From: Hirudo medicinalis
Taxonomy: Eukaryota; Annelida; Clitellata; Hirudinida; Hirudinidae
NCBI GenBank assembly: GCA_011800805.1
Contig: MPNW01000234.1
Coordinates: forward strand, 2,501-66,500
Direction: 5' to 3'
Length of the DNA: 64,000 nucleotides
Position numbers and translations under genes: made by a program. Position 1 is the stretch's first letter; each line of letters opens with the position of its first letter. A model generated the notes under the pieces. That model did no database searches. It was not told where the DNA came from and saw only the letters and a list, made by a program, of their open reading frames with translations. This document shows positions 24,795 to 38,894 of the stretch, piece by piece.

Positions 24795-27700
24795 ATGACT
24801 TCGACAACCTTTGACGATGACGTTGACTTCGAAACGGAAGAAGAGACGTCGGAATTTGAAGAGGAAGATGAAGGACCTGTCAACACCGTGACTGTTAAAT
24901 TGCCAACAGCCATCCAGAAACCTTCTTCCCAAAAGACCATCAGTCCTTCAGACACCCAAGAAACGACAAACATTTCCAAAACCTCTGCACAAGACGTCAA
25001 AGTGTACACAGTCAGCGATGAATCTTTCTCGAAGAAGTCTTCGAAAAGCAAGACTCCCAAGGAATTAAACGAGAACATCTTGGAAAATGGCCACGGTTCG
25101 AAGCATTCAGTGACAGAAATCCAGGTGGAAAGTGAAAAAATGGAAAATCAGTTTGAGTCGAAGGATGTCCTGCCGAAGGAAAAAGCGTCCTCCAGGACCA
25201 AGTCGCAGTATCTCGAGGCAGGCGACGACACTGATTCGTCGAAAAGACGCAAGGAAAAATCGGAGAAGAGAAAGTCAAGAGAGGAGAGCAAGAAATCTCT
25301 GACAGATGCTGGAGCTGCTGAGGAAGTTAGCATTGATGTTGGAGCTGCTGGGAACAGCAAAAGGAGTTCAAAGAGTAAGAGAGAAAGACTCACTGATCAG
25401 GATGAAACCAGTGGCGGCAGGAAGAAAGACAAGTACGCAGAGGAAGAGAGTTGCACAACAAAAAGCAAAAGAGACAAAGAAGAGAAGACAGTAATCGATG
25501 AAGTCCCCTCACTTCAGTATGTCGGCGAAGTGGGTGAAATTAAGGAAAAGAGCAAATCAAAGAAGAAACGATCATCGCTGGAAGGCGAAAGCAAACATCT
25601 GGAAATAAATTCGTCCTCTCCTTCGTCCTCTTCGAGTGACCTCGAAAAACTAAAACACGATAAAAGCTTCGAGTCGAGAACAGAGGATGGTAGGAGCGAC
25701 GAGATAGATGAGCATGTCAAAGTGGTCAAGGTAAGCAAGAAGAAGTCAAAGAAGTCGAGTGCCTTGCAGCTGGACGCAGGCGATTCTATGGAGATGAATG
25801 TGGGGAGCCCCATATTAACCGTTGAAAATGTGCCCCAGGTCATGACAGGGGTCGTGCCAACAAACAACGACCAAACATTGGATCTGCTCGAAACCAGTAA
25901 GCCTGAAAAGGATGAAGTAAGGGTGGTAGAGAATGAGCTAACCGAGAAAGTCACGGACACTTTTGAAGAAGTTGAACCAAAGAATATACTCTCCGTTGAT
26001 GACCAGAGAGACAGGGACCAAGTTTCTCCCGATAATACTGCAATTGCTTCCTTCTCCACAGGTAGGATAGAGCAGACCAGAAATTACCTCAAGGCGCTCA
26101 CACCAGATGATGGCAGATCAAATAGCGATGACGAGAATCCAAATGTGGAAACCTCAGCGGTATTTGAAATTGCCAAGAGCGACGAACTGGACTCCGAAAG
26201 CAACAACTTGGACAAAGATGGCAAAGAACACGTGTGGGAACCCAAGGCCGAAGCGCAAAAAGGAAAAAACATTGAGAATGAAGATTCTGATTTCACTTAT
26301 CGCAGGAAGTCTATGGATGAATTCATCAAAAAGATCCTTGCGGAGGCCAGAGAGGAGAATCTAAAACTGAAAGATGACACTGAAAAAGCTAGAAAGCCTC
26401 CAAAGGCATCTTCTCCAAATCCAAAGCCAAAAGATACTTTTGACGACGACGACGATCAAGAAATAATCGAGAAAAAGTCAAAATCGAGAATAAATCTTAA
26501 ACCTTCTGATATCTCTCCGGTGACTGTCGAAGTGAACAAGGAAGTCGACGAGATTAACAAGTATTTCGCCAAACAATACGATGACTTGGACTCCGACTTG
26601 AACGGAGAAACGCCAAACAAGCTGGAAAAAGATCCTTTTGCCAAGGAAAATGGCTACTTTGGAAAAGAGCAGACAAAGAATGAACTGGATGACGATATCA
26701 AGTTAGGTGAATTCGCTTTCAAGAACAAGAAAAGCCATTTATCCAGTTGCGCCTACTTGGAGGATGATGACAATTCAGCAAACAAAAAACAGAAACTTTA
26801 TTCATCCGCTCCTGTTAAGAAGCCGGTAAGAAATGCTTTAATAAACGGGGATGTCCATATTGGAAAAGACGACGACGGTGAAGAAACTGTTGACATTTCT
26901 GATTTCCTGGCAAAGTTCAAGCGCGAACGACAGGCTTTGTTTGGTGGACCAGGGTCAGGAAAGTACGAACCAGAAATAAAACGCAGCGCTGAGACTGAGG
27001 AGTTGATCAAGGATAAAACACGCAACATGAAGTCTGTCATCGACCAACAAATGGACATTTGCCACAACGTTAGAGCAGTCTCAAAGCAACTGGACGACCT
27101 GGAGAAGGAACTGAGAGAGGTCAGACAGATTTCTCTGGATCGCCGTGGCAGAATGGAAGCCATGGAAAACGCGGTCAACGCCGAATACAAGATGTATGAG
27201 ATCGAACACCAGGCAGCTATGGACAGGGTGAAGGACAAGAAACCCATTCAGAAATTCACTCAGGAAGTCAAAGACCAAATGATCGCCAACATCCAGCAAC
27301 AGCAAGCATCGAGAGCCAAGAAGAACGATCGCTATTTAACATCGGATGACGTTTCATCCACTTTGAGAAGGAGAATTGGAAGTGTTTCCAGCCAAGCGGC
27401 TTTACTGGACGAACAGGACAACTTCTTCATGTCTTCTCCGGCCTCGAGTTCACCTTATCACTCTTTTGCACCTTCCAGGGGACGTGGAACAAGCAGCGAC
27501 AGGGATCCTTATCTCTCATCCTACCTGACTATCGACAGAAGAAGGGATAGTACCGGGGGAGGCTCCAGAAGTCGTCTGAGTTTCATTGATAACGGCAGCG
27601 ATTTCGGTGAGTGAGACGGATTTGTAAGCTTACTATTCTAAAATTATTTATAATCAAAGTTCTTGAAATTACTTTCAACAGACGATTTACCAATGCCATC

Positions 27701-28538
27701 GGCAGCTCAGTCAAGTCTCTTCAGCAAGCCCAAAAGTCGGGCTAGCGTTGCAACTATGGACACTTCTTCCAGTATTTCTGCTGACGATTTTCTGGCCAAA
27801 ATGCGTTCAAAGTACTCTTTCCTTAGCCCAAACCATACTGGTGACGACATTTCTTCGACATCAAATCGCATGCATGCCAACTCTAGAAGTTCTGGCTACC
27901 GTCCGCTGTCATCGACACAGAGCGGGCACGATTCCTACCGCAGTCGTTTGGAAGAGCCATCATCTTACCTGTCCGTCAAGAGCATCGGTGGAAGAGGACC
28001 AAGTCCAAGCTCTATTTATGACGCTCCTGGGAGCAGGTATTCACTTTCAAGCGGAGGAAGTCGTTATTCTGGCCTCAGCGGACTCAGCCACACGTCTCCT
28101 AACACCAGCTACGAACCAAAGTCCCGACGTGCTGCTTCTGTTTCTGATGTTCGCTCGGGTGTCCACTACGATAGGCATTTGGGCGGATACACGACAGGTG
28201 GATACTCTGGCTACGGAGGTAGTACATCCGGTAGCGCGTCTAGGTACGGTTTGGGTGCCACTTCCAGGTATTCAGATTCATCGAATCAGCTCTATACTCC
28301 CTCCCATTCTTCGTCGACGCCTTCGGGAGGAGAATTTAAGAGCCGCTTCTTGGATAAAGTGAGGGAAAAAAGGTCATCCGTCGGCTCCCCATCTTCTTCC
28401 TCTCATGATCTTGCCGATAGAGTCAGAGCAAGACTCAGTAACTCCAAGGCAGCAGCTTCTTACGATCTTCCGACACCTCCATCTTCTACCAAACCTGCCG
28501 CAGCGGGCATGGAAAAATCGACAATAGAAGCCAAGTGA
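24795..28538 (+). CDS. Large charged coiled-coil protein, unrecognised (about 1222 residues)
   Basis: Two exons, 24795-27606 and 27682-28538, join in phase 1 (donor gtgagt, acceptor caacag). The N-terminal two thirds is a low-complexity Lys/Glu/Ser region with basic clusters (KSKREK, KKSKKSS). A compact helical part follows at residues of about 690-850: VDISDFLAKFKRERQALFGG, then heptad-rich KQLDDLEKELREVRQISLDR and NAEYKMYEIEHQAAMDRVKD. The second exon is Ser/Gly/Tyr-rich (YSGYGGSTSGSASRYG) and repeats a DFLAKM/DFLAKF motif. There is no signal peptide or membrane segment. The stop codon overlaps an excellent donor (CCAA-gtgagt), so the protein may continue in another exon. It is possibly a cytoskeletal or scaffold protein; the function is unknown. 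Confidence 0.85.
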
Positions 28539-30649
28539 GTGGCTTCCACTCAAACTGGAAGGACGCTTAGCCCTTTGCCTGGACGCAACCATCCTGAGGT
28601 GACCGGAAAAGGACGTTATTCATGGATGTGATGCTTCTGAAATCACTTAATTAAATTAACCAATTAATTTTAGAAGGTTGTCGCTTCATAAAAGTCTAAT
28701 TCAGACAACAAGTAGAACCTATTTGAAAGCTCATTTGCATATCCGAGTTAGCTGAAGTGGACGTTCGGAGAACACATCCAGGGCACAAGGCATTCCAAAA
28801 GTTGAGGTTTGGTGGTGACAAACTCTGAGACGTCAATGCAATCACGCAGGAACAAAACTTCTGACCAGGGTGCTCGGGAATAATTCACTAAGGCAATATT
28901 CACCAACAATATTATTAACTAATAATAAAAGCAATAACTAATAACAAAAGTTTCCCAGTACTGGCCAATACTTAATAGGTCAATTGAGAACACCTCTAAT
29001 TCCACTTCATAAACATTAATTAGTATTCGATAGCAACACAAATAACAATAATAATAATAAGATAACAAAAGAAAACAATAATTCCGCCGTTTATTGGGAA
29101 GGACAAACAGAACCAACACTTCGTGGGTTTTCCGAGCGAGGAACATCGGTTTTGGCGTAGGAGTTTCACCAGTGACGACAAACCAACAGCGAGAAGACGT
29201 TTTAAGTTTGCAAAAAGATGCTGTTGCTGTTGTTAGGATCGATTTGTCTGGGATGAACCATTTGGAATTCATCAGAGAAGACACAAGACACATTTCATAA
29301 GTGACAAAACAATGTTTGATGACAAGAGAATGTAAAATGAAATGTTGGATTCGTGTTGCAATTACGACCTCCATCACCAGGACATCCTGCCACCCGCAGG
29401 AACTTCTACGGGCACTTAAATAATTCGCGATTACACGGAATGAGCAAGTAATCGAAAGTAATATTTCCAGAGATTTACATGTAAAGCAAGGACAAAAACT
29501 TGAATGCTAACTTAGGAAAATGCAGAATTGTAAGACCTCAAAAATAGATACGAAACACTTCTAACTGTAGAAGATAATGCACAAGCGATGTGGCACTAAG
29601 CAAGAGCAAGATGATATACACACACACCAACACAACTTTCTATCCATTAAGTGGAATTTCAGCATTTAGAATGCTCTTGAAGAATGAAGTTCGCTGGCAA
29701 CAAACACATTTCTTTTAACATGGTCAGTAGTCAATTACGAGATAATATCATTGGCACTTATATATATATATACTTTATATAGAACGTCGGCGGTCCAGGA
29801 TTCGAGGAGAAAATTCACAAAGGAAGCGGAACGCACGTGAGAGCACAAGAGCACAAGAATCACTCGAAATTGCAAATAATTATCGCCGAAGCACTCTGAT
29901 TGGTGGTTAACCAAGAACATCAGTGAAAGGACAAGAATTAAATTTCCCTAATTTCACAGAAATCGCCTTCGATAATCGAGAAATAAACGAAAGAGCAAAA
30001 CTACAGAAACACATGCTCGAGTAGTTCTCCCATTGGATGTGACAATGGAAAAACAACTTCGCATCAGCACAAGGGCAGCTCAATCAACACACCTGTTCCC
30101 TTGTCAGGAAGAGCAGACGTCGAAATAGATGCCAACAAAAAAAACCTGGTACAAAGTGAGGCTATGATGATACAGCATCTTCAAGAGACAAAAAGGACAA
30201 ATGTTCCAATCAATGCTTCAAAATAATAATAATAATATTATTATAATAATAATAATAATTATTATTATTATTATTAGGTAATTATCAGGTAATTTAATAT
30301 AATATAATTAATATAATAATATTATATAATATTATAATACAATAATAATATTATTATTACTAATAGTGATAATTCTGATAATATTACTGATGAAAATTAT
30401 GGTAGCGCTACATCATAAAAAAATCTTATTGTCGATCTGAGAAACGTTATTGCCGACAACAACATTCACAAACGACAATAACATTATCAATTAATTAAAG
30501 CAACAAAACTATGAGGACAACAAGATGTTGACGGCAGAGTCTGATTTGTATTTTCAAATCATCTTCAGCTTCAACATTGACCTACTGAAACAATAACAAA
30601 TATATAAATTACCTAGTAATGTTCTTAAAAGCAAAATAACATTTCCACT

Positions 30650-30700
<51 letters not shown>

Positions 30701-32162
30701 GTAATAATAAACAATATTTGATGACAAAATTAACAATGGTTTCAGATATAATCAGGTAAGAGGAAACACAGGTTGCATGGATGGTCGTCCAAGCAAATGA
30801 CAGCAACAAAATACTCATGAAAAATTCTAAAATGTCCAAAAACAAATCAGGGTCACATTCTAAGCCCCCCGTGTCTTGAGTGGGGTGGCCTCCCTTGTGT
30901 TGACCCTCCTACTATCTCTCGACATCTTCAACTTGTACGCCCCCTGGTAGGAAAAAAAAATTCAATCAAAAACTAAGAAATATGTTTCTATCTGAGTGCA
31001 TGTATGCAGTTCTATTTCTTGCAGCAACAAATTAAAGATTGCATGAAGGGGTGATGACTCACTAAGATGGCCATTAACATTAGTGTTGTTGTTGTTTTAA
31101 GTTTGTAATGCAGATGGGATGAGATCTTGACTAAGAGATGACTTTAATACCCATGTAAACAGACAGCCACTCGTAAACACAGCCAACCAATCACAATTGT
31201 TTTTTCATCAACTTAAGTGTGATGTCAAAAAGAAAGCATTTGGGACATATCCATCCTTAAACCATGTCCAATCATTCATTCATTCATTCATTCATTCATC
31301 ATTCAACCAATTAATTTAGCATCATACCAATGCACGATGATGTTCATAATCAGCATGCAAAGTGTCCAACTAATGGAGTCGACACGCACCAGTTATAACA
31401 TTAAACTCCAAACACAAAGCTACATCATGCATTTGAATTACGAGAAACCATGCAACAAAAGTTATCGAACAAACTAAACAGCAACCCATTTAAAAGAACT
31501 GAAGTAATTAACAAAATGTTAATAATAATAATAATAACAACTTCAACAACAATACTAACAAACAAATAGCAACAACAATAACAGAAACGGCCAACAACAA
31601 CAACAAAACCATCTGGCAACAACGAACGCGTCGGACGTGAAAAGGCAACATGCAATCTCGTGCAACTGGGAACCACCGAGAGGCAGTAAGTAACAGGCAA
31701 AACATCCCGACGAACCGGGGCAGTTCGCCCCCAAAAACCCACCTCCGAGCCAAAGAAAGCCTAGCAGGGACCGACCTCCATCTTTGAAAAGGGGTTTACT
31801 CGTTAATATTTATCGGCTAAGCTGCCGACGAGTCGACCTTTCCGGTGACTGTTCGGGGTCATTCCCACGAGAGAAAGACGACGATGACGGAACGAATCAT
31901 GACGTCATCATTAAGAAACAAACAAACAATTGCTGCATTGTAATTATTCTCTCGTTTTGAATGATTTTAAACTGATTTTAAGTTAATTACGCTAATATCA
32001 AATGTATTTCTTTTGCTCTTAAGTTTCAAATAAGTAATTCTAAGAATATTAATAAGCAGATATGACAACTCGTTGAAACACAATCAAAGTAATAATAAGT
32101 CAATTAAAAGAAAATTTAAATAAAACTTTTTGAAGACAAATGAGACGACACGAAAGCACGAT
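28539..32162. other. Intergenic; no gene supported
   Basis: Mostly AT-rich, with microsatellites at 29041-29060 (AAT), 30225-30260, 30653-30704 (AAT), 31270-31300 (ATTC) and 31520-31600. A GC-richer patch at about 31620-31900 has open minus-strand frames but no clear domain. If the LDLR-like gene uses the donor at 32195, its cytoplasmic exon should lie here on the minus strand. I could not identify it with confidence. Confidence 0.45.
30653..30704. repeat. (AAT)n microsatellite
   Basis: Seventeen or so uninterrupted AAT units. Confidence 0.95.
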
Positions 32163-32899
32163 TCAATCGACGACGAACAAGATCGCACGACTCACCACTC
32201 CGACGAGAGCAAGCACTCCGCACAGCAGGGAGGCGATGGTGAAGTAGAGCCAAATCATCCCCATGCTCACTTCCGAGGTCTTACTGCCGCCGCTGCTGGC
32301 AGCATCCGCGAAAGTTTCCTCCAGTTTTTTGTCCGACTGTCGAGCTTCGTGACCGACTTCGCGATGGCCGGTCATGGAGTCCACGGTCACGTCCATGTCG
32401 AAGAACTCTTCCTTGGGAAGTGTCGAGACGAGGTTCGGGAGGATGACGACCGGTTTCCTTGTCAAATTTACGTCGGCACCGTGGAAAGCTGCGAGTTCGG
32501 GTAAATGACGGTGAGATGGTTACTTCCTCGAGATGTAAAAACGACAGCAATCATAAGGTTGACTGATTTTGAAATTTGCATCTCCAAATAGAATCAATCC
32601 TTGCTTATTCTTACACTTACTGAAGTATAAAACTTTACCATCACCAACTCCACTATCCTCATCATCATCATAACCTCCACTACCATCATCATCATCTTTA
32701 TCATACCATCAACTGATGTCTGTTTGGAGTTGCAGGTCTTTCCGTCACTTGCGAGTACGTACGTCAAACCCCGAGACTTCTGAACCTCGTCGTCATGACA
32801 ACGGCAGACGTAATCAGAGCCGGTTGGCAGGCAGATGTGGTCGCACTTGTCACGGTAGTCGAAGCAGGGCGCACCGTCGTGTTGATCTTCGTCTGTGGG

Positions 32900-32930
<31 letters not shown>

Positions 32931-35292
32931 CCACCATTATAATTATTATGCTAATATGAAATCTTTCATTCAAAGTTCTATTGAAATAATGTCAAAGAAT
33001 CAATCTACTTGTTCAAAGTCGAAGATCGAGGAGTGGAAGGAAGGAAGGTGAGAAAAGCGATGAATAAAATGGCAAATAAAAAACAAAATAATTTTAACGA
33101 TCGGCTGAAACAACGATCGGCTTGTCCGCAAATTTTGTGCTTCAGATTGTTTTTGTTCGACAAATACATTAATTGATGACCAATGTTACTGCACAAACCT
33201 ATAGGCTGGGCCAATGAGTGATGCATGGCCATTGACCTTGACTTTACAGTTGCCAGTTTTGGTAGGGTTTCACCCTCGTGGCTAGACAACCAGACCTTTA
33301 ACTCCTTGAAGTCGTGATCTTTGTCTCCTCCCCAGAACACTGAACCCTATTATTATTGTGTTACCTTATTATTGTGTCATCATCATCATCATAATTTCTG
33401 TAATTATTAAATTAATTCCAATTTGAATTACTTAATTATTTATTAATGACTATAGTTAAACACAATCAAATATTCAAAGAAGAAACCCCATGGAAATCCA
33501 TAGGGGGGGGCCGGCTAACCTCAAAAGCGGTGAGGGCCACCGGGTTTTTGTGGTGCTCAAAGATCACCAAGGTGTCGGTCTGTCCGTTGTAGTGGGTCAC
33601 GTACATGTGGTCCCTCTCTCCATCCATCCACACCAACCAATTGTAACTGTAGTCTGACAATCATGGCGCAATGAAATGTCATCAAAGAAGCACAAGAAAC
33701 AAATCGAGATGTTACTGTTGATATTTGTATTATTACAGTTAATTAATAACGGTCATAACGATAAAAACCTTGCACACCTTCGCATAAGCACGCCTAAGTC
33801 GAGGGAATGCACGTAAAAATTGAACGGCGACAGTTAAAACCCTACCGACAGCCAGCGACACCGGATGCTTCACGTAAGTTTTTGCCAACGCGACAATGTT
33901 GGACCCATCCATGTTCGATCTGTAAAGACCGGCGTGCTCGCCAATCTGCGTCCAGAAGAGGAACCTATAAGAAATGGTCGTATTCTATGAAGTTTAGAGG
34001 CTCAATAATAAAAGTTAATAAAAAAAATTTTTTTTTAAATATAAATAGTGCTTATCAAAGATAACGAAACGACGTAATCCATGCTATCATGCGATGCATA
34101 AATTAGAGCTGAATTGAGAAGAGTTAAAAAGCAAAGCATCATCGAATGACTGACCGATCATTTATCGGTGATGCCCGAAGAATAAAAAATAAATTCGTGA
34201 CAAATCATTCCCGTTTGTCTGACCTGCTTGCGACCCTCGGATCGATGACGAGCGCGTTCGGAGAATGAACTTGCGGCGAGGTCAGAACGGGGGCGTGAAT
34301 CACTTCGCCGTCCCTTCCTCTCGCGAGAGGCATAACTCCGATCTTAGAAACCACTTCCCAGACATTTTCTTCCTCGCTCTTCGTCTTCGAACGTCCTCCC
34401 TGCTCTGCCCAGTAAAGGTTACGGTTCGTCCAATCGTAGGCCAGGGCCGTGATGCTGTGAGCGTTCGGAGGGCGGAGTAAAACCTCAGTCTTCTGGAAGC
34501 TCTTGGTAGCATCGAAATCACCCCTGTCGGTTAATTAGCATAAATTATGCGTTACAACTGTGATTGGAGGATGGAAAGCATAAACAGGCGAAACAAACTT
34601 CATGATCGAGTTCATCTGCTTGTTCACCCAAAAGAAGATGTTTTCGTCGAATCCCGTCGTGATCGCAGAGAACCTGTGTCCGACGTCGTGCTGATCGAGG
34701 ACGTCCTTGGAGTATATCCCATACCCGATCAACTTTGTGTCGTTGGCCAACCATAGCAGCGGTTCCTCGCCTGAACAACAGAGGTTAACAATTGGAACGG
34801 TAAAATACCGATAACGGTAGTTAATGATAGCAACAATTAAAAACTAGATCAAATAAAGTAATAACAACCTTAAAACCATGAGATAGATATACAAAATGCA
34901 GAAAGTTTAAGGTCGACAAAAGCTCTCACCTTTGACCTTACAAGAGTAATTGTCTTCTGCCAGAGTGAAACCAGCATGGCAGCCGCAGATGCTCAAACCT
35001 CTCCTCATGACGCAGGTGTGGTGACAGTACGAGGGGTCCTCGCAGTCCTTCTCTGAATGGATGAGACGTGTCAAGGTCACCAACATGTTACATTGTTTTA
35101 ATCATTTTAAACCATTGGAGCCATAATGACGACATGACATTGACGACGTCAATGAAAAGTACTCGAGAAATATGTGTGATGATAATGGTCACAAGTATCT
35201 GTTATGTAATTTGTTAACTGATTGGGCATTAATGTTTACTAATATTAATAAAAAGAGACTCTTTTCAACACAGATAACTGAGTCATCACCGC

Positions 35293-35327
<35 letters not shown>

Positions 35328-38300
35328 ACAACATCATCATCATCATACCTTCGGATGTAGAGTCGACCGAGGCTTCCTGAGTGATCCAATCTTCCTCGTC
35401 CTCACTCAAAGCTCCACACTCCTTCTCATCCTCCCCATCCTCACAATCGTATCTTCCGTCGCAGAGTTTATCCATGTCTATGCACTTCCTGCCATCCTGG
35501 TAGCAGTCGAAGTACTTGGTCGGACAGGCGGCTGTAGAGGCGGTCAGTCGTAGTTGTTCTCAATAGCACAATCATCAAGACTTTATTAACAAATTAACAA
35601 ATTAATAAATATATGAATAAGATGCCAAAACATTAAAGCTTATTAAAATACCTTATTACGGTATCGCGATTGTAAGTAATATTACTTCGATCGCACCTAA
35701 AACAATCAAAGAGAAACTTGCAGATCAATGAATACATGAAGGTTTGGAAACCTGACATAACAAAGTTGAACAAATATTATCGACGACAACAATCACGTGC
35801 CATCAACAACGATCTCAGTTATCGTCGTCATTCCAACGATCGGTAAACAACGATCGGTAAATCCGACGTAAAGTACGAGACGTTAATAAAGCCGATTATT
35901 ATATCATAAATGATCGTTCAGCTCAATCACCTTTAGTGCAGTTGATTTCGTCCGAGCCGTCCCCGCAGTGTTCAGCCCGTCGCAAACCAGCATCCTGTAA
36001 ATGCATTTTCCGCTCTTGCACGTAAACTCGTCTGAACTGCACTTATCTTTGAAGTCTGGATGGGAAGGTTAATCGTCCGATCAAAATCTCGACCGTCCAA
36101 ACCGACCGACCGAGTGCAACCACAAAACAGCAAACGCTGCAGAGTGGCCGACTAAATTATTTGTTCGATCGATCGAGTGTATTATTAAAGGAGCTTCGAA
36201 ATATAAAGTCGATCGACTTAAAACTTAGCAGCCGTGCAGCATCGGCAGAATGCTAAGAACCAACCTCGTCATGATCCATCAAAATCTGAAAATTACATAA
36301 ACGGCCAGGACCCCAACCACCGAGACCCCCCGAAAGCAACCCATGGGTCGACAGAGTCCCAAATCACTCACGGCAATCCTTCTCGTCCGATCCGTCGTCG
36401 CAGTCCTTCGTCCTGTCGCAGACCTTCGAGCGGGGCATGCAACCGCTTCCGTCGATGCACCTAAACTGGTCCTCGGTGCACACCTCCGTGCAGCCCGACT
36501 CGTCCGATTCGTCGAAGCAGTAGGGCACGCCGTCGCACCTCTCTATTGCCGGGAAGCACCTGGAGTGTCGAGTAGGTTTATGCTAAAACTCCATCCGAGG
36601 TGTAATGTTAAATGTTAATTACAAATGTCTCCTTTAAAGCGAATTACCATGCAAACTTGTCCGAGAACTTTCCATAATTTTCTACACGATAAATAAATGC
36701 GATAAATATATTGTATTAATATGTTATTTACGTTATATATCATAATAAGTGTACTTATTTCAATATAAATCGACATTGAACGATAGCAGTGACGACCTGG
36801 TTAGCGCACGATTATTGACAATCAACGCCTCGACTAAAGAAAAGGCGTTAATGTAATTAATTTAATAATGCAAATAAAGCGACGCAATTTAACGTCGAAA
36901 AACCAACCCTCCGTCGGCACAGGCGAACTCCGGACAGGCATCGCTGAGGTTCAAACCTGCGAGAGAGAGAGAAACCGTGGAATGCGATTCGTTTATCGAC
37001 TTCTCGCTGGAAGCTGAAAGTACCGGGTTGTTGTGGGTGAGTGCCAAACCGAGTTGAATTTATAAATGATTTCGTGAATAAGTTTCATTAAAACTAATTG
37101 GTTGAGCAGTTCGAACAGCTCCAATGTTCGAATAATAATCAGTGGAATCCAACAACTAGTGCAACAATAACAACAATTGGTATAAATACACACTTTTTTA
37201 ATTTCTGCAAGAAGTTTGCGAGACGTTTAGTTTTAATAATTTATATTAATAATAATTTAGAATCGACGCAGGTTCGGCACGATCGTCAGAATCGCCACAA
37301 AACGAAGCGAAGTTTGATGATGGATCGGAAATAATGAGTAACATTCTAAGTTTTGCTTGGACATGAAAAAATGAAATAAATACCTGATGAAACAGGTGAG
37401 CTGCACAGATACGACGCGAGTGAACAGGCGAGTCGACGCATCAGAAGTGAATGATTGATGATGACCGCCGTGCACGAAGCCCAGAACAACGTCACGGTCG
37501 TGACGATCGTGCTGACTATTTTCTTGTTAGGAAAGGACGACGTCACAATGCGATGCTGAACTTACTCGAGTTTAGTTTTAAAAATGTCATTTAAGCAGCA
37601 TGTGAGCAGTTGCACACGTGCATGGAACTGCAGGCAGTAAAGTTGAGCAATTTATACCACAAAGATGGCTGACAATACGTTCACAAGCTAGTGCTACAAT
37701 ATTTATAAACCCTTACTTATCAATGTTTTACTTAGTTTTTGTGCAATGAAGAATTTTCTAGTTTTGCGTTTAAAATGGAGTTTAAAATTATGACGGCAAT
37801 AAAAAAAATCTTCGCCAACATTTACAAAATAAGTTTTGTTTAACACTTAAACAGTTCGGCATTTGGAGACGAATAATCCTCTGATAGCTGGAGATGAATG
37901 ATCCTCTAACAGTTGAGAGTATCATTGATGAGTGAAAACTTTGAGTGGCCTTCGAGAGAGTTATTCGAAATCAGATGACAAAGCAATATGAAAGAGAACA
38001 AGGTGGTCATTTGAGCAAAATGATCGACCCACAAATGACCATTTCACAGAAAACGATCAGTAATTCTTAAGTTTTCATAACACGACAAGATGCAACAATC
38101 TAGCTATGCTTAATCTCAAACACATTTTTATTTCAAAGTTTTTGTGCATTTATCATTTTCCTTTGATCATTTTATGAATTCCTTGAGTAAAATGTAGCAG
38201 CATTAAATTTCATCTTGGTCAATAAAGTGGAATAAATACAAAAATAAAATAAATAATAATAATAACCATGACAACAAAAACAACAACAACTTTTAACAAC

Positions 38301-38827
38301 AACAATAATAATAATAACTGCAAATGCTTCCAGTATGCTAGCAAGACACCAGTTCAATGTCATTGATTAAAACATCAAAAATAAAAATAAAAACACAATA
38401 AAAACCTCAAATATTCCAAAATTCCCAAATGTTAAAAGTACCACAAAAGTTTCCTCAGCCAACAAGCACTCCACAAGTGCTCAAGAGACCAAATAGGCGT
38501 CTCAACTATGAGCAAGTCAGTGATGCCGAGCAACCTAATGACCACCAAGAACCAATGATGCCTATCTACAAGTGCCTCTTGACAACGAATGAACTTTGTA
38601 TCCTTCAACCTTTGCATCCTTCATAGGATGACTAAGAATAACATTCTCCAGTCCAGAAATGTCACTCACAAGATTCCACTGACGACGACATCGAATTTGT
38701 TACGGAGCTCTAATCTTCATCTCTTTGGAATCTAACTAGACTGAGAGATCAGCTCTTAGTTCTTAGTAATTAGAACCATAATTAGAATTTCCAGGAAAAA
38801 ATAATATTGTAAACATGTAGCCAAATA

Positions 38828-38894
<67 letters not shown>

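Noticed and set aside
37384..37546. Possible alternative first exon of the LDLR-like gene (hydrophobic frame with [13 protein letters not shown])
   Set aside because: It starts with GTG, not ATG. The only acceptor in front of it works in phase 0, not in the phase 1 needed, although its donor phase fits. No promoter is seen.
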